Assembly: GCA_018798825.1 (NCBI GenBank)
Contig: CP076356.1
Coordinates: forward strand, 372,001 to 436,000
Reading direction: 5' to 3'
Source of the DNA: Ochrobactrum sp. BTU1
Lineage (GTDB): Bacteria; Pseudomonadota; Alphaproteobacteria; Rhizobiales; Rhizobiaceae
DNA: 64,000 nucleotides
Shown here: piece after piece, positions 46,552-56,041 of the stretch
Numbering within the stretch: position 1 is the stretch's first letter
Layout of the letters: every line of letters begins with the position of its first letter
The notes under the pieces: model-generated
Told to the model about the DNA's origin: nothing
The model's input: the letters and a program-made list of their open reading frames with translations, nothing else
The model's database searches: none
Program-made: the position numbers and the translations under genes

Positions 46552-48075
46552 TCAAAAGTCATTCCTTACGCCAGCGAGGCTTTTGCTTGAAGTCAATGCA
46601 CCTGTGAAAAATGCCAGATTGGCTGCGGCGATCCGTGCACCTGCTTGAGCATCGGTTTGTGCGAGTTTCGCATCCAGCAATGCGTTGTTTGTCTCATTTA
46701 CTACGGTGATTGTACCCAGGCCATTCTTATACGAATCGAGCGCTGCATCAAAAGCTGTCGCAGAAGTCTGTACCAGTACGCCCGCGGCTTTATTGGCAGC
46801 GAGGGCGGTTCTCAGCGCATTGGATGCGACGACAATTTCAGCAACGGCATCGAGCTGAACTCTGCGGAACGTTTCTGTCGCAGCATTTTGGACCGATTGC
46901 GCATTTTTGAGCTGTGCAGCCCGAAGGCCCCCGTCAAAAAGTGGTACTGTCGCGCCGATGAGGATGCCTGCGCCCGAGGATTGATTGCCAATCGTCGGCA
47001 GGCTCCCGGCATTAAACGAGTTCGAAGACGAGGCAAGAGTAGCTGCCACGAATACCTTTGGCATGAACTCGGCCTGTGCAACCTTGACGCCAGATTTTGT
47101 CGCCTGCAATGCTGCATAGCTTGCAATGACGTCAGGGCGCTGGGACAGAGCAGATTCCAGAACTGATTGAGTCACGCCGTCAAAGCTGGCCGGAAGCTTC
47201 TGTTTCATCGAGCCGTCGACCTTGATCTTCAGCATCGCGTTCACACCCATTGCGGCGAGAAGCCCCTGATAAGTATTGTCCTTCTGGCCTTGTGCTCTGA
47301 CAATTCGCAGTTCCGATTGTGCTACTTGTTGGCGGGCAAGTGCCAGTTCAACCGTAGTAGCACGGCCTTCATTCAGCCTGGCCTGAACTGCAGCCAGCAC
47401 TGCTTTGCTGTTGCGGAGGGTTTGTTCCGAGATGCGATAGCCTGCCACCGATGCGCAATATTCATAATAGGTGCGCGTAACGTCAAAAATGACCTTTTGG
47501 TGCATAGCGTTAAACGTAACATTTGCCGCGAAAGAAACCTGCTTCGCAGCATCTGCCAAAGCTGAGCGCTGTCCGAAATCAAAAACCAGCCATTGCAGGG
47601 CAACAGAAGGTGTTACACCTTTCAGCGTGGTGTCGATATCTCTTTCCCCGATCAGGGGTACATCGACGGGCGTTGTCGTTTTCTGTGCTCCCCCAATCAC
47701 ATTGGCTGTAATGATTGGCAGCATTGTAGCTTCAACCATGCCCACGGAAAGCGCGGCCTGACGGGCTTTTTCCCAGGCGTTTCGCGTCGCTGGATTGCTT
47801 CGCTGCGCAAGGTCGATCAAATGCGCCAGATCATATTCCGAATGGGTGTCCGCAGATACCGGGCTTGAAATCAAAGCGAGTTCCGGATTGGCCGGAACAC
47901 TGAAATCTTTTGAATCCGGGGAAGCACTTTTAGGTGAACTAAGTTTCTTACCGTCAGTCCACGGCTTGTCGGGCGCTTCCGGAGCAAGTTTGAGTGCGTC
48001 TGTGGCACACCCATTCAATACCAAAGTGAGAATGACAGTCAGAATAACGGCGAAGGGCTGAGCAGGCTTAATCAT
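46552..48075 (-). CDS. Outer-membrane efflux lipoprotein (TolC/NodT family)
   Basis: 507 residues. The signal peptide ends in the lipobox LNGC (Cys23), so this is an acylated outer-membrane factor. Two OEP domains of long alpha-helices follow (ALSVGMVEATMLPIITAN; VEAPLQWLVFDFG-type segment at SVALQWLVFDFGQRSALAD; GVKVAQAEFMPKVFVAA). It forms the outer duct for the HlyD-FUSC pump; its start overlaps the FUSC stop by 4 bp. Confidence 0.88.
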   Translation of the reverse strand: MIKPAQPFAVILTVILTLVLNGCATDALKLAPEAPDKPWTDGKKLSSPKSASPDSKDFSVPANPELALISSPVSADTHSEYDLAHLIDLAQRSNPATRNAWEKARQAALSVGMVEATMLPIITANVIGGAQKTTTPVDVPLIGERDIDTTLKGVTPSVALQWLVFDFGQRSALADAAKQVSFAANVTFNAMHQKVIFDVTRTYYEYCASVAGYRISEQTLRNSKAVLAAVQARLNEGRATTVELALARQQVAQSELRIVRAQGQKDNTYQGLLAAMGVNAMLKIKVDGSMKQKLPASFDGVTQSVLESALSQRPDVIASYAALQATKSGVKVAQAEFMPKVFVAATLASSSNSFNAGSLPTIGNQSSGAGILIGATVPLFDGGLRAAQLKNAQSVQNAATETFRRVQLDAVAEIVVASNALRTALAANKAAGVLVQTSATAFDAALDSYKNGLGTITVVNETNNALLDAKLAQTDAQAGARIAAANLAFFTGALTSSKSLAGVRNDF

Positions 48076-49991
48076 ACCTTACCATCCGCCAATATTGCTT
48101 CCAGATGTGTAAGATGCATATCGATCTTTTCTGCCCCCGTACTTTTCACACTAGCAACCGGGGAAGCCCGATCATCAGATAAGCCTTCACCTTGTTTGCA
48201 GATAGACCCGAGTTGTGATGACAGAATACTTAATCTTGTCACAGCATCTGGGATTATCTCATCTGAGAAGTAAACTTCCTTGTTGAGTGAGGCAAGCTGG
48301 TCGGTTGCAACACTCAATGTTTTTTCGAGTTCAGGAGATGGTCTTAAGCCCGGAGGTTCGAAAGGCAGAAGATAAAAGCAATATCGCACTTCATCGAGAA
48401 GGCGTTCAGCTTCTGCCGCTGTTGCAATCATCATCATGCGTTGCTGATACGGTGCTGCTGCAATTTCTGCAATTTTGCGGGCAGTGTCCGAAAGTCGTTG
48501 ACCAATAACTGTTGCGACCGGGGCAGGCCATATGAGTGTCGAAACAATATAGACTGCAAAGTTACCGACCAAAATGCCAACAATACGGTCGCGCGCTGTG
48601 TCCATATCAGTCGTGGGACCAAAACCTTGTAGGACAGTGAGAGTGAAAGCCAGTCCAATCTGAACGCCGCCGTAAGATACTTTTTCACTGCCTGCTGTCA
48701 CCCATGCAGCGAGGAGTGCCACGCCAAAAACAAGGATCATCAGGCCGCCGACAGATTCAAGCTGTGGCATGAGGAACATAAGCGAAACAATGCCGATTGT
48801 TGCGCCAATCAGGCATCCAGTAATGCGCAATGCAAGTTTGTGAATTGTGTCGCCGGCAGTCCCCATGGCAGCGACATAGCATGTGACCATAGCAGTGTGG
48901 ATGCCCTGCCAGTTTATTGCGGCATAAAACAAATAGCACAGAATCGCCGCGAACGTCGTCTTGAGTGCAAAGCGCTGGTAAATAGGGTTCGAAAAGATAT
49001 CTGCCGCAATGAAGCTGTCGCCAGATCCTTTTTTATATTCAGTCTTCTCACTCCCTGCGATATTTCTGAGAGCCTGGAGAATGCCCGCTTCATATCTGTC
49101 CTGCGATGGTCGAGGCTCTTGCTCAGGCGACGGAAGGGCCGCACCCCTATCCAGAGCTTCAACCATTTTATCGATGTGCTGAATATACTCTTTTTTGTTC
49201 TCAGCTGTCGTGTTTGACGGAAGAGCTGATACTGCAAAAAGTAACTGATAAGAGGCGGGTATATCGGTCTCAATCTGTGCTGCTTTGTGGCTTGTGGTTT
49301 GGTGAAGTATTTTTACAAGCATTGAGCGTTTGTATTGATCGTCGTTGGCGGCCCCCAGCTTTTCTTGCAACGCCGATGCGGCAACAGGTGTTTTCGCAAG
49401 CAGAGCATCCCGTGCCACCAGCAGGCGTTCCCGCATTTCCTCACGCAACAAAGACAAGCTCCAGCGACCGAAAAACAGACAGAAGCCGGCAATCATGAAC
49501 ATTGGCAGAATTGCCATTTCCCACGCATAGCGCAATGCAAACGAAATCACACCATTGATCGGCACTTCGTTCACCAGACTGAGAATGAACGCTATGATGA
49601 GCGCGACGATACTACCGCCTTCACCAAGTTTGCTCGCAGCTCCGATGAAAATAAAAACGAACGACACGACAATCATAACCAGAATACGAAGCAGCGCCGA
49701 ATCCACCGTCCATTGCAGTACGGGGATCATCAAAGCAACAAGTAGTGTAATTGCAATGATCGCAGCGGTCGCAACAACGGTATTTTCGGCGCCGTCCGCT
49801 TTCATCAGAAATATAACAAGGTAACAGCTGATCGCGGATTCTGGGATGTGAAACATCATGGCGACGCCGGCCACAAGCGCGCATACCGCTGCTACGCGCC
49901 AAGATGTTGCTAGGCGTCCGGGAAAAGGTGCCAAATCCGCTAAAGTATCGCGGACGGCGCCCCAGAGGGTTCGTCTAGCACTTCTTGCCAT
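48072..49991 (-). CDS. FUSC-family inner-membrane efflux protein (AaeB-like)
   Basis: 639 residues. Two hydrophobic blocks (about 25-180 and 345-490) are separated by a cytoplasmic region, the fusaric-acid-resistance/AaeB plan. FALKTTFAAILCYLFYAAINW and GTAGDTIHKLALRITGCLIGATIGI are typical. The family exports aromatic carboxylic acids such as p-hydroxybenzoate or fusaric acid. It overlaps the HlyD-type gene by 17 bp. Confidence 0.88.
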   Translation of the reverse strand: MARSARRTLWGAVRDTLADLAPFPGRLATSWRVAAVCALVAGVAMMFHIPESAISCYLVIFLMKADGAENTVVATAAIIAITLLVALMIPVLQWTVDSALLRILVMIVVSFVFIFIGAASKLGEGGSIVALIIAFILSLVNEVPINGVISFALRYAWEMAILPMFMIAGFCLFFGRWSLSLLREEMRERLLVARDALLAKTPVAASALQEKLGAANDDQYKRSMLVKILHQTTSHKAAQIETDIPASYQLLFAVSALPSNTTAENKKEYIQHIDKMVEALDRGAALPSPEQEPRPSQDRYEAGILQALRNIAGSEKTEYKKGSGDSFIAADIFSNPIYQRFALKTTFAAILCYLFYAAINWQGIHTAMVTCYVAAMGTAGDTIHKLALRITGCLIGATIGIVSLMFLMPQLESVGGLMILVFGVALLAAWVTAGSEKVSYGGVQIGLAFTLTVLQGFGPTTDMDTARDRIVGILVGNFAVYIVSTLIWPAPVATVIGQRLSDTARKIAEIAAAPYQQRMMMIATAAEAERLLDEVRYCFYLLPFEPPGLRPSPELEKTLSVATDQLASLNKEVYFSDEIIPDAVTRLSILSSQLGSICKQGEGLSDDRASPVASVKSTGAEKIDMHLTHLEAILADGKV

Positions 49992-51027
49992 TTAACACTG
50001 TCACAACTGCCGATGCTCCCGAACGCGTGAGCTGTTCCGGCGGATCGATTAATTTTACACGCACAGGGAAGCGCTGAGCAATCCGGACCCAGTTAAGATT
50101 TTTGGGAACATAGGGCAGACTTCGTGGAATATTGATAAGATCTTCCGAGGATACACCCCAGCCAATTCCCTCAACGATGCCTTTAATAACAATAGAGCTA
50201 TTGGCAAGAATACGAACCTGAGCACAATCGCCGACTTTTATGCCATTAAGCTCCGTTTCCGGAAAAGTGGCCGAGGCATACCAGCTTGACGTGTCGATGA
50301 GCGTGAAAACAGACTGCCCCGGCGCAATAATCTGCCCCGTACCATTGATCACGCCAACCACGCGTCCATCGTGTGGTGCACGCACGATGCTGTTGTCGAG
50401 GTTGTGCTGAGCCAATGCCAGGGCGGCTTGCCTGGCGCGGACAAGGGCCTGTGCACTGTCGAGTGTGCCAACTAACGTATTTGCAGCCTCAGCCTGTTTG
50501 ACAGCCTGAGTAAGGCTGATCTGAGCATCGTTTCGTAGTGTCTTTGCGTCATCCACCTGCTGGCGTGTGACGTAACCTTTGGGACTTAGTGCCTCTAGTC
50601 GTTTAAGCGTTGCTTCTGCAAGATCAAGATTGGTTCGCGCGCGGGCGATTTGCTGGTCTGCGATCAATGCGTTCTGCGTTTCAGCCTTTACAGCGCGCCT
50701 TTGGGAATCCAGCGCCGCTTCTGCGATTGCGAGATCTGCGGACGTCTGCTCTACCAAAAGTCGAAGCGGTTCCGGATCAATTGTGAAAAGCAGGTCGCCT
50801 TTTTTTACGGCTTGATTTTCCTGAACTTCTATCGAAACGATCCTGCCGGGAACTGTCGCGCCAATATTGACAATATTAGCGCCAATGACCGCATCGTCAG
50901 ATAGTGGATTGTCGTGTGAAGCACGAAGATAAAGCCATGCCATCACGAATGCGACGATCAGAAGAACACCAGTCACCAGCACGCCCACGATGCTGAATTC
51001 TCTTTTGCTGTAAGCGTTGCCTGTCAT
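49975..51027 (-). CDS. HlyD-family periplasmic adaptor (AaeA-like)
   Basis: 350 residues. One N-terminal membrane anchor (IVGVLVTGVLLIVAFVMAWLY) is followed by a biotinyl-lipoyl half (NIGATVPGRIVSIEVQENQAVKKGD), a long coiled coil (about 90-190) and the second lipoyl half (VRAPHDGRVVGV). It links the FUSC pump to the TolC-type duct. Met 51027 lies one base past the DUF1656 stop; the upstream Met at 51060 overlaps it. Confidence 0.9.
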   Translation of the reverse strand: MTGNAYSKREFSIVGVLVTGVLLIVAFVMAWLYLRASHDNPLSDDAVIGANIVNIGATVPGRIVSIEVQENQAVKKGDLLFTIDPEPLRLLVEQTSADLAIAEAALDSQRRAVKAETQNALIADQQIARARTNLDLAEATLKRLEALSPKGYVTRQQVDDAKTLRNDAQISLTQAVKQAEAANTLVGTLDSAQALVRARQAALALAQHNLDNSIVRAPHDGRVVGVINGTGQIIAPGQSVFTLIDTSSWYASATFPETELNGIKVGDCAQVRILANSSIVIKGIVEGIGWGVSSEDLINIPRSLPYVPKNLNWVRIAQRFPVRVKLIDPPEQLTRSGASAVVTVLNGKKC

Positions 51028-51028
51028 A

Positions 51029-51235
51029 TCATCGCCCATATACAAAAAGAGCGAGGCCACAGGCGATCGCTATGACGATTGCGGTATAGGCTGTGAGGCG
51101 AAATGGAAAAATGTCATCAATTCCCAGACGAATAAACAACATCCGAAGCAACAGGGTGATGATTATTGAAATCAGAAGACAAAGCATCCATGATGGAAAA
51201 TATGCCCCAAATAAAGATACTGACGGACCTGACAC
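51029..51235 (-). CDS. DUF1656 small membrane protein (AaeX-like)
   Basis: 68 residues with two membrane helices and the motif FGAYFPSWM before the first, as in AaeX. It is first gene of the DUF1656-HlyD-FUSC-TolC operon, the same order as aaeXAB of enterobacteria. Confidence 0.85.
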   Translation of the reverse strand: MSGPSVSLFGAYFPSWMLCLLISIIITLLLRMLFIRLGIDDIFPFRLTAYTAIVIAIACGLALFVYGR

Positions 51236-51604
51236 GCGATAAGGTCTCCGCTACCTACTTCTGCCCACAACGGGTAAACCGCCGATTCTTAAACCCAATG
51301 CAAGGTTACGAAAAGCCGAAAGCCGCTGCAAGCAGTATGATCAGCTATGTGTCAAATGCCTAATTAATAATAAAATATTCTATTGCTCCGACTGAGCGCT
51401 TTCTGCCTCACCCTGCAAAACGATGTTGTGAATTCAATTTGAAATAGTTTTTAGGCACAGATTATTTTAGTTGGCCGTAGAAATTACGTGGACATCCATG
51501 CTGCACGTCCTATGATTAGTCTGTAATTCGATTGCGTTTCATTAGACTTTCGAAGCTTTGATAAGAAAAAGTTCGTAACAGTGTCTGCCAATGGGGGAGT
51601 TAAG
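51236..51604. other. Divergent intergenic region
   Basis: Promoter space for the minus-strand efflux operon and the + strand genes. No regulator gene (an AaeR-like LysR) is present. No clear operator was seen. Confidence 0.3.
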
Positions 51605-51769
51605 ATGCAGTTTCTATATGATTATTCTGTTTTTCTGGATGGTTTAGCGCTGTTTGCGCTTGTCTGTCTTGCGGTGGCAGCCGCAGTTCAGAACAAAAGT
51701 GTAATCATGGCGATAGTGGCGATAATCGTATCGATCTGGTCCGTCGTTCGCTTCTTTGGGCTTATTTAA
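51605..51769 (+). CDS. Small two-helix membrane protein
   Basis: 54 residues with two predicted membrane helices (FLDGLALFALVCLAVAAAV and VIMAIVAIIVSIWSVVRFF) joined by a short QNKS loop. GGGGGAG precedes ATG 51605. It lies between two efflux units, 152 bp before the second FUSC gene, and might be a small partner of that protein. Unknown family. Confidence 0.55.
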   Translation: MQFLYDYSVFLDGLALFALVCLAVAAAVQNKSVIMAIVAIIVSIWSVVRFFGLI

Positions 51770-51921
51770 GCTCGTGCTCCTCACCGTCGGCGCTGTTTGA
51801 AGGTTGAAAAGTATAACTTTCTTGTAGCACATCTATGGACTGCGACGGCGATTTTCGTCTGATGGGTTCAGCCAGAATAGGCTGTATCGCAAAAGCAGGT
51901 GTCATATGGGCATTGTTTGCA

Positions 51922-53784
51922 ATGAGTGATCCGCCGCAAACGTGGATGCGTAATGTGTTCAACGTGCAGCCGGTAGTTTACTGGCCGTGGCGACACTCCC
52001 TGAGGCTTGCGCTTATAACCACCGTGCCGTTAACCATCGGGTTCCTTTGTGGCAATGCTGTAGCGGCGCTTTTCGTCTGTTTGGGCGGTTTGCTATCGGC
52101 AATAAGCGTGCAAACCGATCCTTATCGTGACCGGTTCAATCGCATTTTTACGGCCGTTCCGTTCGGTATCGGCGGATTTGCGATTGGCTCAGTTATTGCC
52201 GAACAAGGTCTGCTAACCATCGCAGGTGTTGTTTTGATTGCCATGGTTTCCGGTTGGATCAGCTTCTGGGGAAAGACCTTTTCGGCTGGTGCACTTCAAA
52301 TGTTGATTATGACGGTGGTCGCCTCCCATGCGACGCAGTCGTCATTATCTATGACGATGCCGCTCTTGTTTGGTCTTGGAGCGCTATATGCAGCACTCCT
52401 TCTGGGCATAGAAGCGATATTAATTCCGAAACAGCCAGAACGTAAACTCACTTCGCTGCTGTTCGCGTCTTTGGCAAATCTTGCCCGCGTCGCGTCGCGG
52501 AAGCCGAAAGACAATGCCGAAATCAAAACTGCTTTGCACGAAGCGATAGAGGCGCAAGCTAATGCTTATAGCGTTATCCTCCGGGCGCAAACGCGCAAAG
52601 CTGATGGCAGCGAAGACTTTGAAACAGGGAAGAAGATTCTTACGCTCGCGGATCGGTTGATTGTTGTGCTAGCAACCCAACAGGCTGATGCTGGCAATTT
52701 AAGTGAGGTTGCTCAATCGCTTGAACTGATGTCAAAGGCTGTTCTCAAGCCCGGAATACAACGCTCATCGACCGCTCCAGCATTGGAAAATGGCGCAGTC
52801 GCCACTCTGGTCGCGCAAATGTGGGAACTGGCTTGCGCTCCACTTTGGTTCGTAAGCTCATCGCAAACACCTTCCCTGCGAAGTCTTTCCCATGAACTTG
52901 GCGGTCTCAATGAAGGCCGCCTACGTGCTCAGTTTGAAGCGCCGCGCAGTGATCTGGTGAACATTTTCAGTCTAGCCTTATGCATGCTGATTGCAATGCT
53001 TGCCGAGTTCTATCTTCCGGGAAATCGCTCTTACTGGATTCCGCTCTCGGTCGCTGTGATACTCAAGCCCGATTTTGGCTCCGTGTTTGTGCGTTCTTTG
53101 CAGCGAAGCGCGGGTACTATGGTTGGAGTTCTGCTCGGGATCCTGATCTTTTATCTGGTACCTAAAGGGCTATGCCTTGTCGTCGTGGTAGGTCTTCTGA
53201 GCGCAATTATTCCCTGGGCTTCACTTAAAAACTACGCCTGGCAATGTGCTTTCCTCACTCCACTCATTTTGATTTTGATCGATCTCATTGTGGCAGGGCC
53301 GACCGTTGACTATGGCCCGCAGCGCCTGATCGATACATTTCTTGGTGCCGTGATTGTGCTTGTTTTCGGCTATTTTATTTGGCCAAAACCGGTGAAAGTT
53401 TCGTTCGCTACGCGCTATGACAAGCCGCTCAAGGCGATAGCGAAATATATCGATGGGCTGCGGGGAGCCAGCCAAAGCTCGTTTGATGATACCGTTGAAG
53501 AACGGCATAACATTTACGTCGAGATATTTGGCCTGCGCAAATGGGTTCAAAGCTTTCTGGCAGAGCCACCTCCTACAAGCAAGGAAGCGCTCTTATGGTT
53601 GCCGCGCATCGATGACGCTGAACAACTCGTCGGTCGCGTGGACGATTACCTTGTTGGCTGTGAAGCCATCCATAAACTACCTGAAACAGCTAAGCTGGAT
53701 GCCTTCATAGCTGAAGTGGATAAACTTGCCCCGGCTGCTGAAGCCAATGATATCGCTATAAGCAATCCGGGTTCCACTGTGTGA
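51922..53784 (+). CDS. Second FUSC-family membrane protein
   Basis: 620 residues from MSDPPQ; the frame is open to 51835. It has an N-terminal block of about six helices (VVYWPWRHSLRLALITTVPLT), a cytoplasmic domain (about 180-370) and a second helix block (YWIPLSVAVILKPDFGSVFVRSLQRSAGTMVG with the FUSC motif). It is related to the YccS/AaeB group but lacks its own HlyD and TolC genes. It may use the neighbouring ones or act alone. Confidence 0.87.
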   Translation: MSDPPQTWMRNVFNVQPVVYWPWRHSLRLALITTVPLTIGFLCGNAVAALFVCLGGLLSAISVQTDPYRDRFNRIFTAVPFGIGGFAIGSVIAEQGLLTIAGVVLIAMVSGWISFWGKTFSAGALQMLIMTVVASHATQSSLSMTMPLLFGLGALYAALLLGIEAILIPKQPERKLTSLLFASLANLARVASRKPKDNAEIKTALHEAIEAQANAYSVILRAQTRKADGSEDFETGKKILTLADRLIVVLATQQADAGNLSEVAQSLELMSKAVLKPGIQRSSTAPALENGAVATLVAQMWELACAPLWFVSSSQTPSLRSLSHELGGLNEGRLRAQFEAPRSDLVNIFSLALCMLIAMLAEFYLPGNRSYWIPLSVAVILKPDFGSVFVRSLQRSAGTMVGVLLGILIFYLVPKGLCLVVVVGLLSAIIPWASLKNYAWQCAFLTPLILILIDLIVAGPTVDYGPQRLIDTFLGAVIVLVFGYFIWPKPVKVSFATRYDKPLKAIAKYIDGLRGASQSSFDDTVEERHNIYVEIFGLRKWVQSFLAEPPPTSKEALLWLPRIDDAEQLVGRVDDYLVGCEAIHKLPETAKLDAFIAEVDKLAPAAEANDIAISNPGSTV

Positions 53785-53999
53785 TCAACAAGTTTCTTGA
53801 AAAAATTGTTGCCAAGAATGCCGCGTATAATTGCATTGTTCAAATTCAAGGTCAGTTTAAACGGTGCGATTAGAATGCCCTCATCCATAACTGTCGCAGT
53901 TGGTTTGTAATTACTTGAACATGTCGTAATCAGCTGATACTTCTAGAAAATAAGCATTTTACGTTAATCGTATCCGGTCTTTTCCAAGGGGGGCATAAA

Positions 54000-55148
54000 G
54001 TGTCTGTTCTATCAACTGTTCTGCCATTTCTTGCTGATTTTCAAAGTTCTCAGATGGCACCGGAGTTTTGGTTCGCTTGTACTGCTCTTTTATTTAAGGA
54101 TGCAAATGCGGGGGCGTATGCTGGGCGCACCATGGAACTATCGATGGAATTGCCATACGTTATCGCATCAATCCCCAAAGGACATCGGTTTACCTCGGTT
54201 GTAGACGACCACAGTCCACTTGAATTTCAGGCGAAATATGCAATCTTTGCAATCGCTGTACCCAATGGCAGCCTTGCGGATCTCAAGATCGTTGAAGGGG
54301 TCAATGAGAAAGGTCTAACATTTAGCGTACTCGCCTACGCCGGCGCATCAGGGCCCGCTGACAATGCAGAAAAAACCAAGGCTTTGCTCGCAGCTATTGA
54401 TCTGGGCGCATGGGTGCTTGGGCAGTTTGAAACCGCCAGTGATGTTAAAGCAAAGCTATCTGAAGATACCGTTATATTGACATCGCTTGCGCCCCTGCAT
54501 GGTGCCAAAACGCCTTTCCATTTCGTGGTGCATGACACCTTAGGGCAATCAATCGTTATAGAGTTTTCTAGCGAAAAACAGAATGTTTATGATAACCCTG
54601 TTGGTGTGATGACGAACGGCCCGGAATTCACCTGGCATCTCACCAACCTGAATAATTATACGTTTCTGACCAATCTCGATCAGTCAACTGGAAAATTTGG
54701 TGGACTGGACGTCACTCAGCCGGATTCTGGAATTGCAACCGCGGGGCTACCGGCGTCCAACACATCAGTAGGGCGGTTTGTTCGCGCTGCATATTACTCG
54801 ACATTCGCTGAAAAAACACAACCTGGAAACGCAGTTTCCGCACTTGCGCACATTATGAATAATTTCGATCGGCCCCGCGGCATAACGATTGACCCCCCTC
54901 AGTCTGGCGGGTTGGATATTGAAGGCATTTCGGCCACAAATGAACAGGAATACAAGACTGAATACACGTCATGGACTGTTCTTGCTGATCTCAACAAGAA
55001 ACAGTTCTACGTGCGAACTTATAGCGGTATAAATTTCACAAAGTTCGATCTTCAACGGCTGTTTTCTGTGACAGAACTTAAAGTTGCGTCACTCGAGAAG
55101 ATTTCGCGCCTCAATCTTCCTGACGCGACGGACGCATTTCTCCAGTAA
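54000..55148 (+). CDS. Choloylglycine hydrolase / penicillin acylase (Ntn) family enzyme
   Basis: 382 residues, GTG start eight bases after AAGGGGGG. The N-terminal nucleophile is probably Cys27 (WFACTALLF), exposed by removal of the 26-residue leader. Family residues follow: Arg in YAGRTMEL, Asn in GVMTNGPEFTWHLTNLNNY, and Arg in TSVGRFVRAAYY. Such enzymes hydrolyse conjugated bile salts, penicillin V or acyl-homoserine lactones. The leader is not a clear signal peptide, so location is uncertain. Next to two efflux units it suggests bile or amide detoxification. Confidence 0.82.
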   Translation: MSVLSTVLPFLADFQSSQMAPEFWFACTALLFKDANAGAYAGRTMELSMELPYVIASIPKGHRFTSVVDDHSPLEFQAKYAIFAIAVPNGSLADLKIVEGVNEKGLTFSVLAYAGASGPADNAEKTKALLAAIDLGAWVLGQFETASDVKAKLSEDTVILTSLAPLHGAKTPFHFVVHDTLGQSIVIEFSSEKQNVYDNPVGVMTNGPEFTWHLTNLNNYTFLTNLDQSTGKFGGLDVTQPDSGIATAGLPASNTSVGRFVRAAYYSTFAEKTQPGNAVSALAHIMNNFDRPRGITIDPPQSGGLDIEGISATNEQEYKTEYTSWTVLADLNKKQFYVRTYSGINFTKFDLQRLFSVTELKVASLEKISRLNLPDATDAFLQ

Positions 55149-55331
55149 GGCGTTGAAATGATAAGAAGTTTGAAATCGGAGAATACTGGCTATCCCTTTT
55201 TCTCCCTTTCAACCCCCACTTGTCTTTTTTCTCGTGGTCTGATTTCAACATTTGTGTTCCTCTATGCAGGCGTTGAACAAATGTGTGGAACCCAAATGAC
55301 TACGAGCAAGCTTTTGTATCTAGGGACCGAG

Positions 55332-55385
55332 TTTGACGTTTGAAACGGGGTTTACGTAGGCTGGGGTTCTAGCGTCAAATTCAAA
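55332..55385. promoter_or_regulatory. Inverted TTTGA-type motifs upstream of nikR
   Basis: TTTGACG (55332-55338) and CGTCAAA (55373-55379) form a perfect inverted pair, each followed by a second TTTGAA or TTCAAA copy. They lie 60-110 bp before nikR in a 295-bp gap without genes. They do not match the NikR consensus, so another regulator may act here. Confidence 0.35.
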
Positions 55386-55443
55386 CCACTAATTTTGATT
55401 TCTCACTTACTGTGCATGAATTGGTGCGAGAGAGGTATATCTG

Positions 55444-55857
55444 ATGCAGAGAATTACAATCACAGTGGATGATGGTCTGATGGAAGATCTTGATGCGCTG
55501 ATTGTTTTGAAAGGTTATGCCAATCGTTCTGAAGCAGTCCGCGATCTTGTGCGTTCCAGCATGAATGAGGCAGCGGTTGCATCGGATTCCTCAGGGCAAT
55601 GTGTTGGTGTTTTAAGCTACGTCTTTCAACATGATGCGCGTGACCTCGCTAAAAAACTGACTAGCTCGCATCACGAACATCACAATATGTCCGTTGCTTC
55701 GTTGCATGTTCATTTAAACGAGGATCTTTGCCTTGAGGTGAGCCTTCTCAGAGGAGATGTGAAGTCGGTAAAAGAGTTTGCGAACTCAATCATTTCGCAG
55801 CGCGCCGTGGTTTATGGGGATGTTTCAATTATTCCCCATGACAGTCACTCACATTAG
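55444..55857 (+). CDS. nikR: Nickel-responsive regulator NikR
   Basis: 137 residues. The ribbon-helix-helix DNA-binding domain comes first (QRITITVDDGLMEDLDAL; NRSEAVRDLVRS). The ACT-type metal domain has all four square-planar nickel ligands at the expected spacing: His77, His88 (SLHVH), His90 and Cys96. NikR represses nickel uptake or activates urease in different bacteria when nickel is bound. It is upstream of an anion transporter and the urease operon on the same strand. Confidence 0.95.
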   Translation: MQRITITVDDGLMEDLDALIVLKGYANRSEAVRDLVRSSMNEAAVASDSSGQCVGVLSYVFQHDARDLAKKLTSSHHEHHNMSVASLHVHLNEDLCLEVSLLRGDVKSVKEFANSIISQRAVVYGDVSIIPHDSHSH

Positions 55858-56041
55858 TATCTTCGTGAGTGTCGGCCGGAACAAAGGGCTTGTCCGAATT
55901 TTTACTTGGTGATTTCTCAGGAATTAATCGCAGTCTTGTCCGGGCGAGTATTGAAATATTGCATTGAAACCATTGCTTTAAAATGTTCTATCGACAGAAA
56001 ACTAAGCCAGGCGACGTTTACCTTTGCAATAGTGAGTAATC

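Noticed and set aside
55380..55443. Possible NikR site directly before nikR (CATGA-N16-TATAT)
   Set aside because: Only the left half resembles the consensus; the right half does not match TCATA.
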